This document shows, one piece after another, positions 7,211 to 16,364 of a stretch of DNA of 39,671 bases. Each line of letters begins with the position of its first letter. Within the stretch, counting starts at the first letter, position 1. This DNA is from Sphingomonas sp. 28-63-12 (GTDB taxonomy: Bacteria; Pseudomonadota; Alphaproteobacteria; Sphingomonadales; Sphingomonadaceae): the NCBI GenBank assembly GCA_002281535.1, contig NCGD01000023.1, forward strand, positions 1 to 39,671. Reading direction: 5' to 3'. The notes under the pieces are model-generated. The model was given only the letters and a program-made list of their open reading frames with translations, had not been told where the DNA came from and ran no database searches. Made by a program: the position numbers and the translations under genes.

Positions 7211-7295
7211 GTCGCTCTCCGGGTAATGAGCGCGTGCCTTGGGCCTATTATTTTGGGTCGTAAATGCCGTGGTTGAATAAACCCCCCCGGGCGAC

Positions 7296-7550
7296 GTGTC
7301 GGGGGTGGCACGAATATCGGGACAGCAGGATGGCGACGGCCTCCTGATCAAGCTGGGTGAGGCTGTGAGGGCCTTGCGGAAGGCACGCGGGCTGTCTCAG
7401 GAAGCCCTTGCGGACGCGGCGGGGATCGACCGTTCGCACATGGGCAAAATCGAGCGGGGCGAGCGCAACGTCACCATCATGAACATCGCCCGCATAGCCT
7501 CTGCACTCAACGCCAAGCCATCGGATATTTTAGGCGCAGCCGGGCTTTAG
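7296..7550 (+). CDS. XRE-family HTH regulator
   Basis: 84-aa DNA-binding protein consisting almost entirely of a Cro/C1-type helix-turn-helix: LGEAVRALRKARGLSQEALA, then GIDRSHMGKIERGERN, then the IARIASALNAKPSDIL helix. Such proteins act as dimeric repressors, often of their own and the divergent gene. The likely start is GTG 7296; GTG 7305 is an in-frame alternative and neither has a strong ribosome site. It lies divergent to the small membrane protein, whose promoter it may control. No toxin gene overlaps it, so a toxin-antitoxin assignment is not supported. Confidence 0.85.
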   Translation: MSGVARISGQQDGDGLLIKLGEAVRALRKARGLSQEALADAAGIDRSHMGKIERGERNVTIMNIARIASALNAKPSDILGAAGL

Positions 7551-7633
7551 GGGGGCGTCGGTAGTAAGATTGAACTCTCAAGGCCAGCATCGGATTACCC
7601 GGAGCTTGCGGGTTAGGCATCGTCTTGCAGGGC

Positions 7634-8380
7634 CTACGAACGGGTCGCTATCCTAGCATCCACGATACGCAATAAATGGCTTGCCAACATCACGATCTCG
7701 GCTGCTTCTGCTGGATCATCTAGGGGCACACGGCGGTGCGAGTGGGGGTTTTTGTACGACCCTATAGCGCCAGCAACCAGCGACGAGAGAGCCTCCTTCT
7801 CAGCCTCCTCAGCTGCGCTATCTGTAAGCGGACCATTCTCCTTATGAAAAGCCCTGCGAACCATGGGCACGCCATGATCGCCCTGTGGAAACCCAGCACC
7901 CTCGCGCACAGCAATTTCAACCTCGCGCATGGCCTCAAAGACCGCAGTTGCGTAGTTCCCCCGTACGAAGGAGAGCCAAGCGTTGTTGGCAATACGGTGA
8001 TGGAGTAGCCCGCGCGGCAATAGCTGGGCAGAACGATAGTCGGCGAAGTCTTGGGACGTCTTCAACTGCCTAGCGCGCCGAGACATCACAAGGTAGCCGT
8101 TCGATCCATTTGGTCCCGGCGCAGGGATCAACAGCACCTGAGACTGCATCCAAGCAAAGGCTTCCCCTATCGCCATTTCAACGACGTCGCGCTGATGCGC
8201 AGGATACCCGCCAGCGCCGGAAGAGTGGGTGGCCCATATATGGCTAACCACTATGCCGGGGCTAACGAGGCTGTTGGGACTTTCGTTGAACATGGCCACT
8301 AGCTGTTCGCTCAACTCTTCTGGGGTAAGAGCTAGCAAAACTTGAACATCAGGGATGCGGGTCGTGAGATTGGGCATCAC
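7634..8380 (-). CDS. TIGR02391 (Ymh) family protein
   Basis: 248-aa protein of the Ymh/TIGR02391 family. The conserved C-terminal block is recognisable: YATAVFEAMREVEIAVRE, then MVRRAF, then LSSLVAGAIGSYKNPHSHR (about residues 145-222). The molecular function is not established. Members are common near phage-defence and restriction genes and in mobile DNA, which fits this island. The N-terminal about 130 residues contain PEELSEQLVAMFNE and are not recognised. The start is GTG 8380 or ATG 8377, with no clear Shine-Dalgarno. It is convergent with the XRE gene (83 bp apart) and shares the strand of the integrase, 126 bp after the integrase stop. Confidence 0.8.
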   Translation of the reverse strand: MMPNLTTRIPDVQVLLALTPEELSEQLVAMFNESPNSLVSPGIVVSHIWATHSSGAGGYPAHQRDVVEMAIGEAFAWMQSQVLLIPAPGPNGSNGYLVMSRRARQLKTSQDFADYRSAQLLPRGLLHHRIANNAWLSFVRGNYATAVFEAMREVEIAVREGAGFPQGDHGVPMVRRAFHKENGPLTDSAAEEAEKEALSSLVAGAIGSYKNPHSHRRVPLDDPAEAAEIVMLASHLLRIVDARIATRS

Positions 8381-8505
8381 CCGAAGCTATCCGTATGGTG
8401 CGTTGCGACCAAGGCTAATTCTCGACTGTGGTGCATTTGCTTCGCCCGCCACAGCAGCATTCGACGGCGCAGACCGGGATATCCCATGCGCTCCGGGCAT
8501 AGGAA

Positions 8506-9999
8506 CTAAGGCCACCCAGGAATGGCGTGGCGGGGTAGCTTGGCGACTGCCGCCGCCTGAGCTTTCAGCGATACGCTACCGTAGGTCTGGCCTACACTTC
8601 TCGGCTTGTGGCCCTGAATGGCATCAGCAACCCTCTCAGGTATTTCCGCCTCAATCGCCAACGTCTTGAACGTGTGACGCCATGCATGGTTGGGCATGAT
8701 GGCAATGTCCGTAATGCCAACATCATCACGCACCCACTTCGCAAGACGCTCGCCCACCTTTTTCGGGTGCCGGTTTGCAAGGCCCGGCGTCCTTACCAAT
8801 CTGGGGTCGTAAAAGATTGGCGAGGCACCCGCTGCCTCTGCAACAGCCAGAAACCCCTGCTCGATCAAATGGGCGTGTAAGGGGACAATACGTGCCTCGT
8901 TCGTCTTTTGAGTGCCAGCTTCGGGAGTTACTCGCATGGTCCAAAATCCGTCGATCTGGGCAATATCTTCACCGCGAAGCTGGGTTATCTCGTTAACGCG
9001 AGCACCCGTGTAGGCACAAAGCCAAGGCACCCACCGCCGGGCCAAAGCCAAGTGATCCGATATCGCAGACTTGGAAGGAACTAGCGACGCCGCTAGGATT
9101 GCGTTGGCTTCAAGGGATGTGAAATCTCTCTCCCTAAGCTTCACTTTTTTTGGCACCCGAATTACGATCAGTTTCGCCACGTTATCAGTCAACTTACGCT
9201 TTTCGACAGCCCAATTGAGGGTAGCCCTAAGCGCGGCAAAGTACTTGTCCTTGACCGTAGTGGGCGACCGCAGCGACCCGCGCTTGGTAATCTCGCCAAG
9301 TAGCTTTTCACGCCAGCGATCTAGGTCGTCCACGCCAATGCGTGTAGCATCGTCATGTCCCAAGAAATCGACTAAGGCGTTGATGTTCCGACGCCACTCG
9401 TACGTGGTCGTGGGTTTGAGCCCCTGTTCTTTGGCATAGGCATCAAAGATAACAAGCAAGGGCACCGGCTCGGTCCGGCGAGCAGCATCACGAGCTAAAT
9501 TGGCCTGCCCCTCGCTCTGCCGTTCCGCGACAAGCGCGGCGTACCGTGCGTCACGCTCCCGCAGAATATCCCGCATGGCCTGCTCAGAGAGGTGTAATTC
9601 ATTGCTACGCCGTGTCGCCAAGCGGTGCCGCAGGGTTGATCGCTCGGGTGCTCGGGCTTCCCAGCGATCGGCAGCAGCCTTTGCTTCGGCAGCTTCGTAG
9701 TCAGCCTGTTCAGCTTGCCCCGGCGAGGCAGCCAAAGGCTTCACCTGAGCATCAGCGGCAGTGTTGGTCAGTGTCGCCTGCGAACGGTCGCTATCACGCT
9801 GTAGCGCCCCTCTGGCCTCGGCAATCAACGCATCCGTAGCAATGGTGTGCTCGGGGATTTTCCGCTTTGCGGTTTCCCGATCCTTGCACCGCAGCGAGAT
9901 CATCCACTCCCGACGGTTTTGTGCGTAGGGCTGCAACTCCTCAGGCACCGGCCTGCGAAAATAGTAGGTAGCTCCACGCTTGGCGAGGTAGGTGCACAT
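8506..9999 (-). CDS. Tyrosine recombinase, island integrase
   Basis: 497-aa site-specific integrase. The N-terminus (MCTYLAKRGATYYFRRPVP) is the short beta domain found in many proteobacterial island integrases. A long charged segment follows, then a core-binding SAM-like domain (about 182-270). The catalytic domain has R334 (YTGARVNEI), K365, H438 and R441 (HAWRH), H464 (QGHK) and the nucleophile Y473, a complete set. It sits 93 bp from the 3' end of tRNA-Thr, in the same direction as the tRNA, which is the usual layout for an integrase that attacks a tRNA 3' end. AGGACAGG upstream of ATG 9999 serves as ribosome site. It presumably integrates and excises the 113-10124 element. Confidence 0.96.
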   Translation of the reverse strand: MCTYLAKRGATYYFRRPVPEELQPYAQNRREWMISLRCKDRETAKRKIPEHTIATDALIAEARGALQRDSDRSQATLTNTAADAQVKPLAASPGQAEQADYEAAEAKAAADRWEARAPERSTLRHRLATRRSNELHLSEQAMRDILRERDARYAALVAERQSEGQANLARDAARRTEPVPLLVIFDAYAKEQGLKPTTTYEWRRNINALVDFLGHDDATRIGVDDLDRWREKLLGEITKRGSLRSPTTVKDKYFAALRATLNWAVEKRKLTDNVAKLIVIRVPKKVKLRERDFTSLEANAILAASLVPSKSAISDHLALARRWVPWLCAYTGARVNEITQLRGEDIAQIDGFWTMRVTPEAGTQKTNEARIVPLHAHLIEQGFLAVAEAAGASPIFYDPRLVRTPGLANRHPKKVGERLAKWVRDDVGITDIAIMPNHAWRHTFKTLAIEAEIPERVADAIQGHKPRSVGQTYGSVSLKAQAAAVAKLPRHAIPGWP

Positions 10000-10011
10000 G
10001 TGTTGCCTGTC

Positions 10012-10029
10012 CTGTTACGGATGTAACAG
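10012..10029. promoter_or_regulatory. Inverted repeat in front of the integrase gene
   Basis: CTGTTAC (10012-10018) and GTAACAG (10023-10029) form a perfect 7-bp dyad with a GGAT centre, 12 bases upstream of the integrase ATG. The word GATGTAAC also occurs near 4506. It is a candidate operator or integrase/excisionase binding site between gene and attachment site. Confidence 0.5.
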
Positions 10030-10092
10030 CCGCCAGTCAAAAAGTGCTGATATCTGAGGACTTTCCGGGGTAGTCAATGCCTTAACAGGCAG

Positions 10093-10124
10093 TGGTGCCG
10101 CTTACAGGACTCGAACCTGTGACC
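10093..10124. repeat. Right attachment site inside tRNA-Thr
   Basis: This is the 32-base copy identical to 113-144. It covers the CCA end, discriminator, 3' acceptor strand and T-arm of tRNA-Thr, so the tRNA gene stays intact after integration. Confidence 0.9.
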
Positions 10125-10168
10125 CCCGCATTACGAATGCGATGCTCTACCAGCTGAGCTAAAGCGGC
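10093..10168 (-). tRNA. tRNA-Thr (anticodon CGT)
   Basis: 76-nt cloverleaf on the minus strand with encoded CCA. The acceptor stem is GCCGCTT/AAGCGGC with discriminator A. The D-arm contains AGCTCAGCTGGTAGAGC. The anticodon loop is TTCGTAA (anticodon CGT, reading ACG) on the stem TCGCA/TGCGG. The T-loop is TTCGAGT on an ACAGG/CCTGT stem. Its 3' end is the integration target of the adjacent island. Confidence 0.97.
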
Positions 10169-10373
10169 GCCTGGTGACGGCGTGCAGGAGCACGCCGTTA
10201 AGCTGGCGGGCCCTATCAGACGGGTTTCGGGCTGGCAAGCGTCTGGTCAATCGCCATGGCACTTTGGTCCATTCACCAAGGCGCCGAACTTGCGGCAGCG
10301 GCTTTACGCAACATTTACCACAATGGGGCATGACGAGTGCTGGACCGGGCATCAGCCCAATGGGGAAATGCGC

Positions 10374-11648
10374 ATGGACACGCTTCGCGGGTTCGAAGAC
10401 GACCGCACCGAGTATGACAGCCACGATCAGGCGGATTTGCGCGTGGACGATAATGCCCATTTCGACATCGGCGCCGACGAGCGCCGCATGCATGTGCGCG
10501 CCTATAATCACTGGGTGTCGTTGCTGCACGGACGGGCCTATCCGTCGATCGAGGATCTCGACCCCGAAAACATCGCCGATTTCGGCGCGCATAGCGTGTT
10601 GCTCGATTTCACCGCCGGAATCGACAATCCGGCGATCCAGTTTCTCGGCCGCGCGCTGCGCACCGAATGCGATCTCGATTCGAGCGTCACCCATATCAAC
10701 CAGGTGCCGGGTCGATCGCTGCTATCGCGGCTGACCGATCACTATCTGCAGATTATCGCCAATCGCGCACCGATCGGCTTCGAGGCCGAATTTGTCAGCA
10801 TTCGCGGCCATAACACAATGTACCGCGGCATCCTGATGCCGTTTTCGTCGGACGATGACACGATCGATTTCATCTATGGCGTGATCAACTGGAAAGAGCT
10901 GGTCGACGCCGAAACCCAGGCCAAGCTCGATGCAGAAATCGCGGTCGCGGTGCGGCAGGCACCGCGGGCGGCCGTGACGGCACCGGCCTGGGCGAGCGGG
11001 CCCAGCGCCGATCTCGACGCCAGCGCCATCGAACAGGGCCCCGATGAAGCGGCACCTGCCGCGCTGTCCGACCAGCTGATGCTGGCCCAGCAAACCGCCG
11101 CCGCCGCACGGGCTGCCGATACCCGCAGCCGATCCGCGCTGTATCGGGCGCTCGGCCGGGCATTTGATTTCTCGACAGCCGCCAGCGCCGATCCCGCGGG
11201 CTATACCACCCTGCTCGCCAAAGCCGGTATCGCCGAACAGGCGCGCGCGCCGATGACTCCGATCGTCAAGCTCGTCTTCGGTGCCGATTACGACAAGACG
11301 CGAATCACCGAATTCGCCGCCGTGCTGGCGCATGCCCGGCGCTGCAACGTACCGGCCGGCGCGCTGGCCGACTTTCTCGACATGGCCGAAGGTGGCATCA
11401 AGGGGATCGTTGCTGCCGAACGCGCCCTGAAGCGGCCAACCCCGCGACTCGATCCGCTGGCGGTCGCGCGCGATGCGCTGCGCGCCCGGGCACCGATAAC
11501 GACGATCGATTTCCCGGCGGAGTTGGCAACCGGTGACTTTATCCTGCTGGTGGCGCGGGCCGACGATTCGGGCAGGCTGGCAATTGTCGGCAGCGTGGCC
11601 GGGGATGATCGCCGTGCCGACCCGATCATCGTACAGGCCGCGCGCTGA
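10374..11648 (+). CDS. PAS-like domain protein, conserved, unknown role
   Basis: About 424 aa. The first about 190 residues resemble the PAS-type proteins conserved in sphingomonads: MHVRAYNHWVSLL, FGAHSVLLDF, then LLSRLTDHYLQIIANRAPIGFEAEF and a final beta segment MPFSSDDDTIDFIYGVINWKEL. The remaining C-terminal half is Ala-rich and helical, with no recognised domain and no kinase or cyclase motif. It may bind a ligand or partner and signal through protein contacts, but the role is unknown. The frame is open from 10182. ATG 10374 is chosen because GGGGAA sits seven bases upstream; ATG 10323 and 10368 are alternatives. It is divergent from tRNA-Thr and is the first core gene right of the island. 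Confidence 0.7.
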   Translation: MDTLRGFEDDRTEYDSHDQADLRVDDNAHFDIGADERRMHVRAYNHWVSLLHGRAYPSIEDLDPENIADFGAHSVLLDFTAGIDNPAIQFLGRALRTECDLDSSVTHINQVPGRSLLSRLTDHYLQIIANRAPIGFEAEFVSIRGHNTMYRGILMPFSSDDDTIDFIYGVINWKELVDAETQAKLDAEIAVAVRQAPRAAVTAPAWASGPSADLDASAIEQGPDEAAPAALSDQLMLAQQTAAAARAADTRSRSALYRALGRAFDFSTAASADPAGYTTLLAKAGIAEQARAPMTPIVKLVFGADYDKTRITEFAAVLAHARRCNVPAGALADFLDMAEGGIKGIVAAERALKRPTPRLDPLAVARDALRARAPITTIDFPAELATGDFILLVARADDSGRLAIVGSVAGDDRRADPIIVQAAR

Positions 11649-11738
11649 TCGCTTGCGGGCAGAGCGTGTTGCCGGCCTGGTGCGGTCGATCGCTTAGGGA
11701 CTCTTGAGCTACGGCCCGGCTGGGCGCATAGCGGCGCC

Positions 11739-14700
11739 ATGGTCAAAGCCACGTTGAAATCGCTGTCTGATGCGCTTGCTGTCAGGCTGGTCGAGGGGGC
11801 CCTGCCGGGCGAATTGGAGGGGTTCGGCAAGACCGAACGGGCCGAAGCAGCGCGCTTCATGGCAGCAACCGCTGGGCAGCGCCCGCGCGGCACGGCACGG
11901 CTCGAACTGGAAAGCATCGCGGGCGACCCGAGCCACCGCCAGATGCGGCTGGCGATCGTCAATGATGATATGCCGTTCCTGGTCGATTCGATTGCCGCGA
12001 CGATTGGCGCCCACGACATCGCGATCGACCGGATCATTCACCCCGTGCTGCCCGTCGAGCGCGACACAGCGGGCAATTTGCTGACGGTGGGCAGCGGGCT
12101 GCCCGAATCGATGATCTACATCGAAATGGAACGCGCCGATGCCCGTATCCGGCGGCGGCTGCTCGCCGATTTGGAGCGCAATCTCGCCAATGTCCGGGCC
12201 GCCGTTGAAGATTGGCAGACGATGCAGGCGCGCATGGTCGCCGATGCTGAGGCATTGGCGCTCACTACTGCCGCCGAGGCGCGGGAAGGCGCCGCGCTGA
12301 TCAGCTGGTTTGCCGATCGCAAGCTGACGTTGCTCGGCCATGAACATTGGCTACGCGATGGCGGGGTAACCGACAGCCTGGGGATCACCCGCCATCCGCA
12401 GCCGGTACCATTGCTCGCCGAAGCATCGCGCGCGCTGGCGCTCGACTGGTTCGAGGCCGGCAATGCGGCACCGCTGGTGGTGAAATCCAATCTCATCTCG
12501 GGCGTGCACCGGCATGTGCCGCTTGATCTGGTGATCGTGCCGGTGATGGACGGCAAGAAGATCGCCGGCCTGTCGATCCATGCCGGGTTGTGGACCAGCG
12601 CGGCGCTCGGCACCCCGCCGCAGGAAGTGCCTGTGCTGCGCGCTCGCCTTGCCATGCTGCAGCAAAAGCTGGGCTTCGATCCGCGCGGCCATACGGGCAA
12701 GGCGCTCAACCATGCGCTTGGCGCGCTGCCGCATGATCTGGTAACGGCGTTCGATCAGGCCTCGCTAGAACAATTGTCGCTGACAGCAATGTCGCTGGCG
12801 GACCGGCCGCGCGCCGAAATGGTCCTGGTGCGGTCGATGCTCGGCCGGCACATGTTTGCGTTTGTCTGGCTCCAGCGTGACGATCTGTCGACGGCGCGAC
12901 GCATCGCCATTGGCGACATGCTGGCCGCCGAATCGAACGGCTCGCTGCTCAACTGGTCGATCGCACTCGAAGATGGTGTGGTCGCGATGATTCGCTACAC
13001 CTTTGATCTGCGGGGCGAGGGTCGCATGCCCGAGACTGCGCCGCTCAACCGGCGGCTGCAACATATGGTGCGCGGCTGGGTGCCGGCGGTGGAAGCCGCG
13101 TTGGCCGAACATCTCGAGCCAACCCGCGCCGCGCGGCTGGCGCTGCGCCACGCCGCCTGTTTTCCGGCAGGCTATCGCGCGGTCAACCCGGCTGCAGAGG
13201 CGGCGCAGGATATCGTCCGGCTGTCTGCGCTGAACGACAGCGGCGATCGATCGGTGCGGCTTTACCCGACCGACACCGGCCCGAGGCTGAAAATCTATCG
13301 GCTCGGCGGCGCGCTGGCCCTGTCGGATGCGGTGCCGGTGCTGGAGAATTTCGGCTTCCGGGTGATCGAGGAAGTGCCGACCGCGCTGACCGACGAAGCC
13401 AAGGGCTATGTCCATGATTTCTCGATATCGGCCGGCGATCTAGCGGGCGTCGGCGCGGTCGATGGCGACATGACGGTGCTGGAAAACGCAATCGCGGCGG
13501 TGCTGGAGGGCCATGCTGAGAACGATGCCTTTAACAGCCTGATCGTCGATGCCGGGCTAAAGCCTGCGGCGGTGGTGCTGTTCCGCGCCTGGTTCCGCTA
13601 TCTGCGCCAGGCCGGCATGAGCTATGGCCTGATCACGGTTGTTGATGCGTTGCGGCGCGCGCCGGTGGTGGCCAAGGCGCTGATCGACCGGTTCGAAGCG
13701 GCGCACAACCCAAAATCCCGGCTGAGCATTGACGCTGCGGTCGCTGCGATCGATGCCGGGCTGGAGGCGGTCTCCGCGCTCGACGATGATCGCATCCTGC
13801 GTTCGATCCGGGGCGTGATTGCCGCGACCTTGCGGACCAATGCGTTCGCGCCAGCCGCCCAGGAAGCGCTGGCGTTCAAGTTCGACAGCCACATGGTGCC
13901 TGGCCTTCCAGCCCCGCTGCCGTGGCGCGAAATCTGGGTCTATTCACCACGCGTCGAGGGCATCCATCTGCGTGCCGGTCCAGTGGCCCGCGGCGGCTTG
14001 CGCTGGTCTGACCGGCGCGACGATTTCCGAACCGAGATTTTGGGCCTGATGAAGGCACAACGCGTCAAGAACGCGGTGATCGTGCCGACCGGCGCCAAGG
14101 GTGGCTTTTACCCCAAGCAATTGCCGCCGCCTTCTAACCGCGACGCCTGGCTGGCCGAGGGGACGGAAAGCTACCGCATCTTCATTCGATCGCTGCTCTC
14201 GGTCACTGACAACATCGTCGAGGGCAGGATCGTCCATCCCGAGAAGGTGACGATCCTCGACAGTGACGATCCCTATTTCGTCGTCGCCGCCGACAAGGGC
14301 ACAGCGACGTTTTCCGACACTGCCAATGCGATCGCGCTCGAGCGCGGCTTCTGGCTGGGCGACGCCTTCGCCAGCGGCGGGTCGCAAGGCTATGACCACA
14401 AAGCAATGGCGATCACCGCAAAGGGCGCCTGGATCAGCGTACAGCGCCATTTCGCCGAGCGCGGCATCGACGTACAGACCCAACCCATCCGCATCATCGG
14501 CTGTGGCGACATGTCGGGCGATGTGTTCGGCAACGGCATGTTGCTGTCCAAGGCGATCAAGCTGGTTGCGGCGTTCGACCATCGCCACATTTTCTTTGAT
14601 CCCGATCCTGACCCGGCGGTGAGCTGGGAAGAGCGCGCGCGGATGTTCGCGCTATCGCGATCGAGCTGGGCCGACTATAATATGGCGCTGATCTCAAAAG

Positions 14701-16364
14701 GCGGCGGCGTGTTCGCGCGCACCGCCAAATCGATCAAGCTCTCCAAACAGGTCAAGGCGATGCTGGCGATTGATGCCGATGAGCTCGATCCGGCCTCGCT
14801 AATTTCGGCAATACTGAAAAGCCCGGTCGACCTGATCTGGTTCGGCGGCATCGGCACCTATGTGAAGGCGGCGTCGGAAAACAACGTCCAGGTCGGCGAT
14901 CCAGCCAATGATCGGCTGCGGATCAATGCCGAAGATATTCGTGCAACCGCGATTGGCGAAGGTGCCAATCTGGGGGTGACCCAGGCCGGGCGGATCGCGT
15001 TTGCGGGGCATGGCGGGAGGATCAACACCGATTTCATCGATAATTCGGCCGGCGTCGATTGTTCCGATAACGAGGTCAACATCAAGATCGCGCTCAATCG
15101 CGAGATGATCGAAGGCCGGCTGTCCTACGAGAAGCGTAACACGCTGCTCGTTTCGATGACCGACGATGTCGCGACGATCGTGCTGGAGGATAACCGCCTC
15201 CAGACTTTGGCCCTGTCGATCATGGAACATGACGGCGCGCAGGCCCTGCCCAGCTATGTCCGGCTGATCGAGATTTTCGAGGCTACTGGGCGGCTCGACC
15301 GCGTGGTCGAGGGCCTGGCAGGCAACGAGGACCTGCTGCGCCGTGCGCAGGACGGGCGCGGGCTGACCCGGCCCGAGCTTGCGGTGCTGCTCGCCACTGC
15401 CAAGCTCGCGTTGCAGGATGCCATTGAGCACAGCGCGCTTGGCACCGATCCGCTGTTGCACGACGATCTCCGCGCCGCTTTCCCCAAGGCGATGCGCAAC
15501 AAATTTGCGGACGCCATCGATACGCACCAGCTGCGCAGCGAAATCGTCGCTACCAAGCTTGCCAACCGGCTGATCAACCGGCTCGGCGTTCTCCACCCGT
15601 TCGAGCTGGCGGAGGAAGAAGGCGCGGCGATGGCCGACATTGCCGCGATGTTCGTGGTGGTCGAGCAATTGTTCGATCTGCCTGCGCTGTGGGCCGAGAT
15701 CGAAACCGCCGCGATGCCCGAGGAAGCGCGAATCAGCCTGTTCGATGAAGTGGCGGTGGCGACCCGATCGCAAATTGCTGACCTGCTGCGAATCACCCGG
15801 CCGGGCGACAGCCCCGGCACGGTGCTTGGGCGGATTGCCAAGGGCTTCGGCCAGCTCGACAAACAGACCAAGGCCTTGCTGCTTGAGGAAGCGACCGCAC
15901 ATAGCTCCCGCATCGCGGCCCGGCTGGAGGAACGCGGTGCTTCGCCAAAGCTGGCGCAAAAGGTGGTCCGCCTGTTCGAGCTCGACGGTGCGATCGGGCT
16001 TGCCGATCTCGGCACAAGGCTTGGCATCGATGAAGCGGTGCTGACGCGCGCGTTCACTCGGCTGGGGCAAGTGCTTGGGCTCGACTGGGCTCAGGCCAAT
16101 GCCGCGCGGATCGGTTCAAGCGATCCTTGGGAACGGCTCCTGATCGCGGGCCTCGCGCGCGACTTCCAGCAGCTGCGGCTCGAATTTCTCGGTCGTACCG
16201 ATGGCGGCGATCCCCAGAAGCTGGTTGAAAGCTGGCTGGCCGACAACGCCGCCCGCGTCGCGCAGTTCAAGGCGCTGGTGGACCGTGCCCGCCGCGCGCC
16301 CGCGCCTAACGCGGCAATGCTCGCGCAGATCGCCGGGCAGGCACGGGTGTTGCTGGGGCGTTAG
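11739..16364 (+). CDS. gdhZ: NAD-specific glutamate dehydrogenase (large, 180-kDa class)
   Basis: 1541-aa enzyme that oxidatively deaminates glutamate to 2-oxoglutarate with NAD, feeding amino-acid carbon into the TCA cycle. The length and architecture match the Bac_GDH class (Streptomyces, Pseudomonas GdhB, Caulobacter GdhZ). An N-terminal regulatory half with ACT-like segments is followed by the catalytic core: GPVARGGLRWSDRRDDF near 747, VPTGAKGGFYPK near 783-794 with the active-site lysine, and a nucleotide-binding IIGCGDMSGDVFGNGML near 920. GEGANLGVTQAGR near 1073 and a long helical C-terminus complete it. No frameshift is seen. The stop overlaps the convergent receptor stop within TTAG (16361-16364). 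The symbol gdhZ follows alphaproteobacterial usage; gdhB is used in pseudomonads. Confidence 0.96.
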   Translation: MVKATLKSLSDALAVRLVEGALPGELEGFGKTERAEAARFMAATAGQRPRGTARLELESIAGDPSHRQMRLAIVNDDMPFLVDSIAATIGAHDIAIDRIIHPVLPVERDTAGNLLTVGSGLPESMIYIEMERADARIRRRLLADLERNLANVRAAVEDWQTMQARMVADAEALALTTAAEAREGAALISWFADRKLTLLGHEHWLRDGGVTDSLGITRHPQPVPLLAEASRALALDWFEAGNAAPLVVKSNLISGVHRHVPLDLVIVPVMDGKKIAGLSIHAGLWTSAALGTPPQEVPVLRARLAMLQQKLGFDPRGHTGKALNHALGALPHDLVTAFDQASLEQLSLTAMSLADRPRAEMVLVRSMLGRHMFAFVWLQRDDLSTARRIAIGDMLAAESNGSLLNWSIALEDGVVAMIRYTFDLRGEGRMPETAPLNRRLQHMVRGWVPAVEAALAEHLEPTRAARLALRHAACFPAGYRAVNPAAEAAQDIVRLSALNDSGDRSVRLYPTDTGPRLKIYRLGGALALSDAVPVLENFGFRVIEEVPTALTDEAKGYVHDFSISAGDLAGVGAVDGDMTVLENAIAAVLEGHAENDAFNSLIVDAGLKPAAVVLFRAWFRYLRQAGMSYGLITVVDALRRAPVVAKALIDRFEAAHNPKSRLSIDAAVAAIDAGLEAVSALDDDRILRSIRGVIAATLRTNAFAPAAQEALAFKFDSHMVPGLPAPLPWREIWVYSPRVEGIHLRAGPVARGGLRWSDRRDDFRTEILGLMKAQRVKNAVIVPTGAKGGFYPKQLPPPSNRDAWLAEGTESYRIFIRSLLSVTDNIVEGRIVHPEKVTILDSDDPYFVVAADKGTATFSDTANAIALERGFWLGDAFASGGSQGYDHKAMAITAKGAWISVQRHFAERGIDVQTQPIRIIGCGDMSGDVFGNGMLLSKAIKLVAAFDHRHIFFDPDPDPAVSWEERARMFALSRSSWADYNMALISKGGGVFARTAKSIKLSKQVKAMLAIDADELDPASLISAILKSPVDLIWFGGIGTYVKAASENNVQVGDPANDRLRINAEDIRATAIGEGANLGVTQAGRIAFAGHGGRINTDFIDNSAGVDCSDNEVNIKIALNREMIEGRLSYEKRNTLLVSMTDDVATIVLEDNRLQTLALSIMEHDGAQALPSYVRLIEIFEATGRLDRVVEGLAGNEDLLRRAQDGRGLTRPELAVLLATAKLALQDAIEHSALGTDPLLHDDLRAAFPKAMRNKFADAIDTHQLRSEIVATKLANRLINRLGVLHPFELAEEEGAAMADIAAMFVVVEQLFDLPALWAEIETAAMPEEARISLFDEVAVATRSQIADLLRITRPGDSPGTVLGRIAKGFGQLDKQTKALLLEEATAHSSRIAARLEERGASPKLAQKVVRLFELDGAIGLADLGTRLGIDEAVLTRAFTRLGQVLGLDWAQANAARIGSSDPWERLLIAGLARDFQQLRLEFLGRTDGGDPQKLVESWLADNAARVAQFKALVDRARRAPAPNAAMLAQIAGQARVLLGR

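Noticed and set aside
7296-7550. Antitoxin of a toxin-antitoxin pair
   Set aside because: No overlapping or co-directional toxin-like gene is present; the neighbours are divergent or convergent.
14799-16070. 423-codon minus-strand frame
   Set aside because: Antisense shadow of the glutamate dehydrogenase gene; long shadows are expected in high-GC coding sequence.
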